Below are positions 6,512-13,476 of a DNA stretch of 13,476 nucleotides, one piece after another; position 1 is the stretch's first letter, and each line of letters starts with the position of its first letter. The notes beneath the pieces were generated by a model. It was not told the DNA's origin. It ran no database searches and saw only the letters and a program-made list of their open reading frames with translations. The stretch is from Cephalothrix spiralis (lineage: Eukaryota; Nemertea; Palaeonemertea; Archinemertea; Cephalotrichidae), in contig JAUCNG010131097.1 of the NCBI GenBank assembly GCA_032353305.1, positions 1-13,476 on the forward strand, in the 5' to 3' direction. The translations under genes were made by a program, and so were the position numbers.

Positions 6512-7687
6512 CTTAGCATTAAACTCCAACAGTTTCAGAACAACTTGATCATGTCCATTTACCGATGCACAATACAATGCCGTCGATCCACTTTCTGAAG
6601 TCAAATTAACATTAGCCCCTGCTTTTAAGAGTTCTTCAACAACTTTTAAATTGCCGTTTGGTGATGCCGCCATTAGTGTTGACCAACCATAATTATCCGT
6701 TTGATTGACATTAGCATTAAACTCTAATAGTTTCAGAACAACTTGATCATGTCCATTAACCGATGCACAATATAATGCAGTCTTTCCAGTTTCTGAAGCC
6801 AAATTTATATCAGCCCCTGATTTTAAAAGTTCTTCGACAACTTTTAAATGACCTCCTTGTGATGCAATCATTAATGGTGACCAACCATCATATTTCGTTT
6901 GATCAAAATTAGCATTAAATTCTAATAGTTTCAGAACAACTTGATTATGTCCATTTAACGATGCACAATGTAATGCCGTCGTTCCACTTTCTAGAGTCAA
7001 ATTCACATCAGCCCCTGATTTTAAGAGTTCTTCCACAATTTTGAAATGGCCTCCTTGAGATGCTCTCATTAATGGAGACCAACCATCATTTCCCGTTTGA
7101 TTGACATTAGCATTAAACTCTAACAGTTTCTGTACAACTTGATCATGTCCGTTTTGTGATGATGAATATAATGCCGTCGTTCCACTTTTTGAAGTCGAAT
7201 TAACACCAGCCCCTGATTTTAAAAGTTCTCCAACAACTTTTATATGGCCATTATAAGATGCTCTCATTAATGGTGACCAACCATCATTTTTCGTTTGATT
7301 GACGTTAGCATTAAACTCCAATAGTTTCTGAACAACTTGATCATGTCCATTTTGTGATGCCCAATATAATGCCGTCGTTCCACTTTGTGAAGTTAAATTT
7401 ATATCAGCCCTTGATTTTAAGAGTTCTTCAACAACTTTTAAATGGCCACTATAAGATGCTATCATTAATGATGACCAACCATCTATTCCCGTTTGATTGA
7501 CATAAGCTTTAAACTCCAATAGTTTCTGAACAACTTGATCATGTCCATTTAATGATGCAAAATATAATGCAGTCGTTCCACTGTCTAAGGTCAAATTAAC
7601 ATCAGCCCCTGATTTTAGGAATTCTTCAACAACTTTTAAATGGCCTCCGTGAGATGCTCTTATTAATGGTGACCAACCATCATTTGC
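6512..7687 (-). repeat. Six tandem copies of a 198-bp coding repeat
   Basis: The period is 198 bp, equal to two ankyrin repeats, with 5.9 copies in a row. Long blocks such as TTTAACAACTT/CAACAACTTTTAAATGGCC and GCCGTCGTTCCACTTT recur at this spacing on the plus strand. Copies differ mainly in a few codons per unit, which implies spread by unequal crossing over or gene conversion after an A-B pair had formed. Confidence 0.85.
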
Positions 7688-7885
7688 TGTTTGATTAACA
7701 TTAGCTCCTTTAGTTATCAAAAGTTTTACAGCATCTATATTTCCGTTGGATGATGCATAAAACAGGGCAGTGCAACCTCTGTCATCGATTTCATCTATTT
7801 TTGTATCGTTAATAATTTCACTTAACAGTAAATTAATATCGCCATCTTCGGCGGCAATATGAAGAGGTAACTTACCCCCATCCAT
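6512..7885 (-). CDS. Ankyrin-repeat protein kinase, exon 1: tandem ankyrin array
   Basis: The exon encodes residues 1-458, nearly all ankyrin repeats, which form curved solenoids that bind partner proteins. The first repeat (GKLPLHIAAEDGDINLLL) and the second (GCTALFYASSNGNIDAVKLL) are divergent. Then come six tandem 66-residue units (about 67-458), each a pair of 33-residue repeats: type A (DGWSPLMRASQGGHLKVVEE...) and type B (SGTTALYCASLNGHDQVVQK...). The last unit is cut by the phase-0 donor after FNAK. The start chosen is ATG 7885-7883. The frame stays open about 60 bases further upstream but has no other ATG, so an added 5' exon cannot be excluded. The linked exon 2 carries the kinase, so the array probably recruits substrates or senses a ligand (inference). 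Confidence 0.88.
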
Positions 7886-7919
7886 TGTCAGAAAAAATAA
7901 TCCTTCTTTATCCAAATAG

Positions 7920-7949
7920 CTACATAAATGTAGGGGGGGGCTACATCAT
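7920..7949 (-). promoter_or_regulatory. Two start-stop upstream ORFs in the putative kinase leader
   Basis: Read on the minus strand, ATGATGTAG (7949-7941) and ATGTAG (7925-7920) lie 35-64 bases before the kinase ATG. In both cases an initiator codon is followed at once by a stop. Minimal AUG-stop elements are known to hold ribosomes and lower translation of the main frame. Whether this region is in the mature leader is inferred from the TATA-like box upstream. An 8-base C run (on the minus strand) separates the two. Confidence 0.35.
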
Positions 7950-8064
7950 ACGGTACTTGAGTTAATGTAACCAAGTTTTTGATGTATTACGTTTTATGAA
8001 TTTCCGTATGTAATCACTTTTTTGCATAAGTTTTTAGCTATTGACTGTTTTTTTCGCATGAATG

Positions 8065-8072
8065 TTTATATA
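8065..8072 (-). promoter_or_regulatory. Candidate TATA box of the ankyrin-kinase gene
   Basis: On the minus strand this reads TATATAAA, a consensus TATA box, 180 bases before the kinase ATG. A start site about 30 bases downstream (near 8040) would give a leader of roughly 150 bases. It contains a 21-codon upstream ORF (ATG at 8027) and the two start-stop elements. AT-rich DNA makes chance matches likely. Confidence 0.3.
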
Positions 8073-8074
8073 TA

Positions 8075-8524
8075 CAGTATAACAGGCAAATAGTAACAAC
8101 ACAACAAAGGTCTATTTAACAGAGTGAAAGCATAGAGAAAACCTTTCGATCATTGTGAATTGAAGACACGACTATAGTTAAAAATAATTTCTTTTGAATA
8201 TTTATTATATATGCTTTATATGACTGACTGGATTTTTGGATGAATGATTTTTTTATTAACCCAAAGTATATAATTTTTTTATGCACTGCATGATTTGTAC
8301 AGAACATTATCGAGCTACCTTTAATATATGTACACTTTCATTGCATGGCTTATTTTATTATGTATATTTTACTATGAATTGAAAACGTTCCAAAAACTGG
8401 GAACCATTTCATTCATTCATTGTGAGAAATGGAGGTTTAAAATTAAGAGCTATTAACCGCTATCTCTACACAGATTATAGAAATCTAGGTTTTTACCATA
8501 CGTTTATAGAAGGTGGTCATTGTA
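8075..8524. other. Non-coding upstream region of the kinase gene
   Basis: I see no gene here. The stretch is AT-rich with frequent stops; a 63-codon leftward frame at 8116-8307 has low-complexity Lys/Ile/Phe composition and no coding signs. It may hold distal promoter sequence of the kinase gene, but no specific site stands out. Confidence 0.4.
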
Positions 8525-8700
8525 TAGCGTGATTCGTGATTTGTTCACTTTTAAGGCCGTGAAACTTGATTTTGAATTTTAACGGCTTACGTGATCGACA
8601 GTAACATTAGCGTGATCTGTGATTTGCATTTTGATCGGCTAACGTGAAATTAAATATTAGCGTGATTCGTGATTTCAAGTTTCACCGGCTAATGTGATTT
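8525..8700 (+). repeat. Degenerate repeats of TAGCGTGATTCGTGATTT with CGGCTAACGTGA
   Basis: TAGCGTGATTCGTGATTT occurs at 8525-8542 and 8658-8675, with a one-base variant at 8608-8625. Each is followed 20-45 bases later by a second block: CGGCTTACGTGAT, CGGCTAACGTGA or CGGCTAATGTGAT. The spacings are 83 and 50 bases, so the units are unequal. A related copy, TAGCGTGATGTCGCGTGATTT followed by TTAGCGGCTT, lies at 12384-12418, and a partial one (CGTGATTCGTTATTT) at 8830-8844. This points to a dispersed repeat family, or a cluster of binding sites. Confidence 0.6.
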
Positions 8701-9043
8701 ATCAATATATGCATATTGCTTATAAATTCAATTGAGGCATCCAACTAAAGTATAATGCGTAGAATTTGTATCTCACGATTGTCGTGATTTCGCTAAAATC
8801 TGGTTTTAACGAGATGGCAGATTTTTGCCCGTGATTCGTTATTTGGACTGTTAGTACCAATGTGTAACAAATATTTATCGAACATGGGAAGTAAGACCGG
8901 AATGGGTAATCACGTGACGGATCCCAGTAATTTGATTGGATGTTGCGCGGAGTATTGCGGAGGTTAACTACCGAGCAATGTTTAAAAAACACTAAATAGG
9001 CACTTGAATGGATGTTTAAAGAGTTAGATTCCAGTCTAAATGT

Positions 9044-9155
9044 GTTAAATCTATTATTAGTGATGACCACCTCGAATTATGCTCCTCAAAGACCCGATAA
9101 ACAAGGTATTTTCGGAGCATAATTCTCGGTGGTCATCACTAATAATAGATTTAAC
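9044..9155. repeat. 42-bp near-perfect inverted repeat (hairpin element)
   Basis: The arm 9044-9085 (GTTAAATCTATTATTAGTGA...) pairs with 9114-9155, with only two mismatches next to the ACCACC/GGTGGT block. The loop is 28 bases (9086-9113). There are no ORFs in it. The size, high identity and lack of coding content fit a small MITE or the end of a fold-back transposon. Target-site duplications are not evident. Confidence 0.8.
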
Positions 9156-9708
9156 CCTATAATATTACTTTGTAAAAGGTTCATTATCCATGATGCAGTT
9201 CAACACTAAAGTAAAAGTCCAATTTTTACAAAACCATTAAAGTATTTTAATGCTATGAACTTATCATTGAAGGTTAATTTGAAGAAGGATTTGTCTCTAA
9301 GGTTTTCGTCTGTCGCGACTCGCGAGATGAGCTAAAGCACTCAGCTTCATTCGCAAATTTTATTGATAAGGTTTTCCCCGACCAATACTAGTCAATCACG
9401 CGACGGCAATTTTACTCTTTGCACTTAATTATTTTAAGGTTAAACGAATTAACCAAGATATTTAATAGATACACGTCGAAGAACTTGACGTTTTAAGAGA
9501 ATTTAACGAATTATCTTTAATGATTCGCAGAAGTTTCACTCATTTTAAGGAGAATTTTAAGGAGGTTTCAAGTTAATAATTAATGAGGTTTCCTCAACAC
9601 AATGAAAAATATTACAGTAGAATTTCGACATTTCGTGAAGTCAGGAAACTAGATAATCCTGAGATTTTTAGGATCTTGGTTATCCAAAAAATATAATAAT
9701 TCATGTTA
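9156..9708. other. Non-coding stretch without recognisable gene
   Basis: I see no gene. A CpG-containing patch at about 9310-9350 has GTCGCGACTCGCGAG and GAGCTAAAGCACTCAGCT, both partly palindromic. AATTTTAAGGAG/TTTTAAGGAGG is repeated directly near 9540-9565. The rest is AT-rich with dense stops. Confidence 0.4.
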
Positions 9709-9878
9709 TACAGGGTATCCTCATAAAATGTATAATATAATGACGTCATACTGAGACTCAGTTATGAATATTTTAATCATTGCAAAAATACCCATTAAAG
9801 AACATGATCTACACATCTCTCGAATAAAACAGATTTAATGCAGATCAGTTCATAACTAACTTGTTGGGACACCCTGTA
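9709..9878. mobile_element. Short mariner-like MITE with TACAGGGT termini
   Basis: The ends TACAGGGTATCC (9709-9720) and GGACACCCTGTA (9867-9878) are inverted repeats with one mismatch. A terminal TA on each side fits the TA target duplication of Tc1/mariner elements, and CAGGGTGTCC-type termini occur in non-autonomous mariner-like elements of invertebrates. Inside, GTTATGAA (9761-9768) pairs with TTCATAAC (9849-9856). At 170 bp it has no room for a transposase. TGACGTCA lies at 9741-9748. Confidence 0.65.
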
Positions 9879-9904
9879 CAAAATAGATTAAGAGTGCGGT
9901 GTAC

Positions 9905-9921
9905 ATGTATATATATATATG
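9905..9921. repeat. Short TA microsatellite
   Basis: ATGTATATATATATATG is a simple TA dinucleotide run between two MITE-like elements. TA-rich DNA is also a preferred insertion target of mariner-like elements. Confidence 0.7.
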
Positions 9922-9950
9922 CACGAATGCTGTGAGCGTTAGCAAGTACG

Positions 9951-10210
9951 TACACTGTAAACCGAAGTGTTAATATTTCAACGCTTTAGAAACGCCATAT
10001 TGATACACCAGATAGACGCGTTTATGTGTTTAAAAGTAGACGCGTTTATTAAGCCTCGTCCCATTCAAAATTCCAGGTTCAAAAGCGTTTTTGAACCTGG
10101 AATTGTCTACTTTTAAACACACACATAAGACACACAAACGCGTCTATCTGGTGTATCAATATGGCGTTTCTATAAAGCGTTGAAATATTAACACTTCGAT
10201 TTACAGTGTA
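9951..10210. mobile_element. 260-bp palindromic fold-back MITE with CACTGTAAA termini
   Basis: The outer arms 9951-10024 and 10136-10210 match over about 74 bases with two or three differences, beginning TACACTGTAAA and ending TTTACAGTGTA. An intermediate pair is TGTGTTTAAAAGTAGAC (10025-10041) with GTCTACTTTTAAACACA (10105-10121). The centre AATTCCAGGTTCAAAA (10069-10084) pairs with TTTTGAACCTGGAATT (10089-10104) around a GCGT loop. The left side has an extra 27 bases (10042-10068). The terminal TA on both sides may be the target duplication. Open frames on the minus strand here are by-products of the palindrome. Confidence 0.8.
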
Positions 10211-10572
10211 GGCTTTACTGGGCTGATGAAATATAAATGCACTACGATACGATACGATATATTGGAAAATCGACAAAAACGACCGACCAGACCACTAAAT
10301 ACATTGTAGAGGGAACTTAAATAATAAAAAGTATTGATACGTTTGTAAATTATTCGCAATTTATATTTTATTTTCAAATAATACATTATTTGTTATTTGT
10401 TGATGTTAAGGTATATTGAATATTATCTATATTTTATTTTACACTATTGTAAATCAAAAGTTCTAGTCAATAATATTTATTGATAAATTATCATTTTAGT
10501 CTATATATTTATTCCCTATAGATGTATATGAAATAAAATTATGTGTAACATAAATTGCTTTAGTTTTTGTTA
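10211..10572. other. Very AT-rich non-coding stretch
   Basis: I see no gene. CGATACGATACGATAT at 10246-10261 is a short run of a 5-base unit. The remainder is extremely AT-rich, with stops in all frames. Confidence 0.45.
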
Positions 10573-10691
10573 GTTAGGTTAAGCAATTTTTCGGGAACGG
10601 AGTTGCATATAGAGGGACTTTCCGCAACAATTATTATGGCCTCATTATACCTCGTTCCCAAAGATTTCCTAACCGAAATGCTGCTTAAAAC
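10573..10691. repeat. Second copy of the GGGAACGAGG inverted-repeat element
   Basis: The right end, read in reverse, gives GTTTTAAGCAGCATTTCGG and then GGGAACGAGGTATAATG, closely matching the left end of the element at 3596-3774. Its own left end has GGTTAAGCA and TCGGGAACGGAG, so the copy is an inverted repeat with a shortened left arm. About 119 bp, no ORF. Confidence 0.55.
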
Positions 10692-10960
10692 TAATAATAA
10701 TAAAAAATGAAAGAAAAAAATTGTTCGCAAAAAACTGGAAAAATATGTTATTGGCCCAGCATAGGGTATTTTAAATATTGTATCTATCTTTTATGATAGA
10801 ATTTTTTCAATTGAACATTTTAATGATAATGTTCCAAATGATTTTGCTTTTTTTTACAATCGGACGTGTTTTTTTACCGATAACTGAAAAGTCCAGCGAC
10901 GGATCTGAACGCCAATCAATAAAAAATAGGCATAAATAAGTATCTGTTTTCTTCTATGGA

Positions 10961-11046
10961 ATAACACTTAAAGTAGTGTAGTAAAGGACCCTTCGGCCCT
11001 TCTGCGATCTCCGCCGCGGTATCTATACTACACTTTAAGGTGCTAT
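10961..11046. repeat. Small inverted-repeat element with GC-rich centre
   Basis: AGTGTAGTA (10975-10983) pairs with TACTACACT (11026-11034), and the flanks CTTAAAG and CTTTAAG extend the stem with a small bulge. The centre is unusually GC-rich for this window (GGACCCTTCGGCCC, CTCCGCCGCGG), suggesting an inserted element of different origin. No coding content. Confidence 0.5.
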
Positions 11047-12383
11047 CCATCTGTATCCATCGATATTATGTTTTGTGTCAATATTATCGATGCCTACGAT
11101 AAAGGACAGGTGATGAACCTCCCTAATTATATACAACTTTTTAGCATAATTTGTATTCCTACAGTAACTGGTCTAATTAGCCATTTTTGATCACAATAGA
11201 CTGGGGCATCTACCTGTAGCTTAACCCTCTGATGTAAATACTTAGACGGGTTCCCTTTCCGATAGATACTCCATTTTCGTGTTATTCCGATAAACAATGG
11301 AGATTCGGGAATCATATTACATTGAAATTGAATAAAGATTTGTCAAATTTTATTTGCAAATTTACAAAAATAAATTCCCTCGGGTCGCAACGACCTTGGG
11401 ACCCAATGTAAATAATCATACCGTATAATCTGAAATCATAAAATCATTTTACGATCTGCGATTTTCGTTGTAGAAAATAAAAAATATCGAGTTCTCTTAT
11501 TTTTCCTTGTCACTCTGAGTTAGACATCCGATATTACTTAAGATTACTTTCGAACCCATAACGGAATAACCTTAAGTAATGCATTTTGTGTGTGATTAAG
11601 TGATATTTTGTCGTTCACTCTGAAAGCTAAATCGATGGAATTCGATAGATTTGTTTAGCTTAGCTAGCATTCATACTATTACGTGTAATCTTCTATCGAC
11701 CTCGGCCAGACTCAGTACTTAGGCCATTCGAGTTTTTATATCATGGTTAGCATTTGAAAGGGACCTAATTAACACGCGATACAGCGAATTCATTAACCTG
11801 AATAGGTGAATTTATTAACTCGCTAGAGACTGTGGATGCAAAGCAAAATATTATTTTGTGGATAAGGATGCAGCTCACCATTTTTATAGGTAGGTAAACC
11901 TTTATTACATCAAAAGCTTATTAAATTGATAGAAATTGGGCCATTTCAAAATTAATTAGCTTCTAAAATTACGTGACCGGCCGGCATCAGCGTTAATATC
12001 AAAATGAGCCGCTTTCGTTTTTTTTTGTTTTTTTTTAATTTCGAGATATTAACCACAAAAGACAACGATCGCTGATAATTTTGATATGGCGCACGTCTGC
12101 GTCTCGCACTCTTAATCTTTATATGAGTCACTTTAATTCGCAAAATAGACAATTAAAATAAAAATATATTGTTTTAGTTTTTACCTCTTATAGTGCTTGT
12201 TTACAGATGTTTGTGTAAGACACCTAACGATTCTAAAAGTGATGACAAAATAATTCGTATGGCGACCATGACTTTTTGATTTGATATTCTCAAAAACTGT
12301 ATTGGCTATATTTCGAAAATATAGTTCTTTTTTAGATTACTTTTTGGAATTCGGTACCTTTCTTCGTTAAATCACTCGAATTT
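11047..12383. other. Non-coding stretch with scattered short inverted repeats
   Basis: I see no convincing gene. ATTACTTAAG (11533-11542) pairs with CTTAAGTAAT (11571-11580). A 62-codon leftward frame at 11127-11315 looks moderately protein-like (SPLFIGITRKWSIYRKGNPS), but it has no family and no paired exons. T-runs at 12018-12037 give a false Lys-rich frame. Confidence 0.4.
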
Positions 12384-12507
12384 TAGCGTGATGTCGCGTG
12401 ATTTGAGACATTAGCGGCTTTTCATCCTTAAAAGCTAGGAACCAAACAGCGCCAATATCAGAGGGGGTCAATGCCTATATCCGATAAAATTTAGAGCCTT
12501 TTTCTGT

Positions 12508-12817
12508 TTCCGATAGCGATTTTGCGTTTCTGCCATTTTAATTAGCATATCAGAACTAGTGAGCGATTAAGATGCCAAATATGCTGTATTGAAAGATCGT
12601 GAATGAAGATTAAGTTCTACAAGTCTATAAATTCAAATACAAAGTTATATTGGCTTGATCGTTTTTCCGATATCTGTTTACGTTTAATAGGACAAGGGCG
12701 AGGACAAGGGTCCCTTTTTTCGATATCCCTTTCCGTTAAATTGGAGATTTGAGCTTTTCCGATATCCGTTAAGCCCGTTAACGATGGCAAAAAAGGCAAA
12801 AATTTCCGTTTCCGATA
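12508..12817 (+). repeat. Degenerate array of TTTCCGATA/TCCGTT motifs
   Basis: TTCCGATA occurs at 12508-12515, 12665-12672, 12757-12764 and 12810-12817, with variants such as TCGATATCC and TTTCCGTT in between, and again at 11257-11264 and 11285-11292. All are on the plus strand. The array looks like a decayed tandem repeat. GACAAGGGCGAGGACAAGGG at 12691-12710 is a short direct repeat inside it. Confidence 0.45.
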
Positions 12818-12936
12818 AGAGGCATTGAATAGCACCAAAAGGTACCGAAATCGCAAAAAAAATTCCAAGTATTTCCCATTTAATATCACGTGACTTAACC
12901 CTATTCCTGAAGGGCTTTTTTGAGCTCGAATCTGAA

Positions 12937-12964
12937 GGGGGGGGGCTCATTCGCCCCCCCCCCC
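12937..12964. repeat. G9/C11 hairpin
   Basis: Nine G (12937-12945), an 8-base spacer CTCATTCG and eleven C (12954-12964) form an all-GC stem in AT-rich DNA. It could form a hairpin or quadruplex/i-motif, and is a likely site of slippage and sequencing error in run length. Confidence 0.8.
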
Positions 12965-13476
12965 TCCCTTAAGATCTCGGCTATTTGTGAATGTAGAAAG
13001 CTGAATTTTGTTACACATTATAGGGTAACAAAGAACAATTTAACAAAAAAAATTCAAAAAGCAGGTGCCGGGGCTTCAGGAGCCCATTTTTTGCTGCAAA
13101 ATCGGAAAAAAGTGAAAAAAAATGTCTTCAATACTATCCGAACCGGCATATCGGTTGGCGACAACGCCGCAGTTTTTTTTTAAAGGGCCCCGAAAAAATA
13201 AATAAAAATAATAATTTTGGCGCAAAAATGGGTTCTGGGCCAAATGACGCTACGGTTGGCGCCTTACCACAAATATGATCTGATATGACTACAGTATCAT
13301 AATGAGCACTGTGGATGATAATTTCTGTCACCAAAAGGGTTCTTTGGCCCTCTGGCGGCATTTTTTTGGAAAAAAGCACGCGTCCCGACAAAATTTCGAA
13401 ATTGGTCAAAACTATATTTTTGAACCATTTTTTTTAAAATTAGGTCTAAACAAATAGATTTACATTAACCTTGATA
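12965..13476. other. Right-edge stretch, no supported gene
   Basis: Two overlapping open frames exist (plus 12920-13183 and minus 13134-13409), each under 92 codons, but neither has an ATG-led recognisable protein and both run through homopolymer A/T tracts. GGGTTCTGGGCC (13230-13241) and GGGTTCTTTGGCCC (13338-13351) are imperfect direct repeats. The stretch is probably an old repeat. Confidence 0.35.

Noticed and set aside
7871-7882. GGGGGTAAGTTACC read leftwards as a splice donor right after the kinase ATG
   Set aside because: The frame continues straight into an ankyrin repeat (GKLPLHIAAEDGD), so it is coding.
7886-7915. Kinase exon 1 starting at 7915 (TTG)
   Set aside because: Animal nuclear genes rarely start at TTG; the first in-frame ATG is at 7885 and begins just before the first ankyrin repeat.
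8720-9070. 116-codon minus-strand open frame
   Set aside because: It starts at a non-ATG codon, overlaps one arm of the 9044-9155 hairpin, and shows no known family or coding composition.
10079-10386. Two overlapping minus-strand open frames
   Set aside because: They run over the palindromic MITE and very AT-rich DNA; openness follows from the inverted repeat.
11127-11315. 62-codon minus-strand frame with protein-like composition
   Set aside because: No recognisable family, no neighbouring exon and only a weak internal CAG|GTAGAT donor; support is too thin for a gene call.
11952-12152. 66-codon Lys-rich minus-strand frame
   Set aside because: The Lys/Arg run is produced by T homopolymers at 12018-12037.
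12617-12950. Two overlapping minus-strand frames
   Set aside because: They translate the TTCCGATA/TCCGTT repeat array in two frames and have no independent coding evidence.
12920-13409. 87-codon plus and 91-codon minus open frames
   Set aside because: They run through homopolymer tracts, overlap each other, and resemble no family I know.

Overview
The window looks like AT-rich nuclear DNA from an animal, most likely a lophotrochozoan and perhaps a bivalve mollusc. The evidence is coding sequence split by spliceosomal introns with GT/GC...AG borders, an animal-type aromatic amino acid decarboxylase end, a large ankyrin-kinase gene, a decayed non-LTR reverse transcriptase fragment, and many fold-back (MITE-like) elements in long non-coding DNA. 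The species assignment is inference. There are no bacterial-style operons, ribosome binding sites, CRISPR arrays or recognisable tRNA/rRNA genes.

Layout. At 200-926 on the plus strand are the last two coding exons of a PLP-dependent group II (aromatic-L-amino-acid/tyrosine type) decarboxylase; the rest of the gene lies to the left of the window. Its last intron (389-641) has a non-canonical GC donor and carries two same-frame scraps of a LINE-type reverse transcriptase. A roughly 594-bp fold-back element begins 20 bp after the stop codon and holds the nearest AATAAA. Between 1541 and 4694 there is mostly non-coding DNA, with a weak orphan-exon candidate at 3299-3467 and several inverted repeats. 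A 48-bp perfect palindrome and a broken copy of the kinase C-terminus lie just beyond the kinase stop codon.

The main gene runs leftwards from 7885 to 4695 in two exons with a 281-bp phase-0 intron. It encodes about 969 residues: roughly 14 ankyrin repeats in exon 1 (including six tandem 66-residue double repeats), about 3 weaker repeats, a charged linker, then a Ser/Thr-type protein kinase with all key catalytic residues. The two genes point tail to tail. A TATA-like box at 8065-8072 and a leader with very short upstream ORFs precede the kinase gene.

From 7950 to the right edge I find no convincing gene. The space holds at least four fold-back/MITE-like elements (9044-9155, 9709-9878, 9951-10210, 10573-10691), a small hairpin (10961-11046), short repeat families and a G9/C11 hairpin. 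The most interesting items are the ankyrin array whose variation falls on the expected ligand-binding face, the GC-AG intron with its reverse transcriptase remnant, and the palindrome joined to a broken kinase fragment. I did not find a clearly new multi-gene system.
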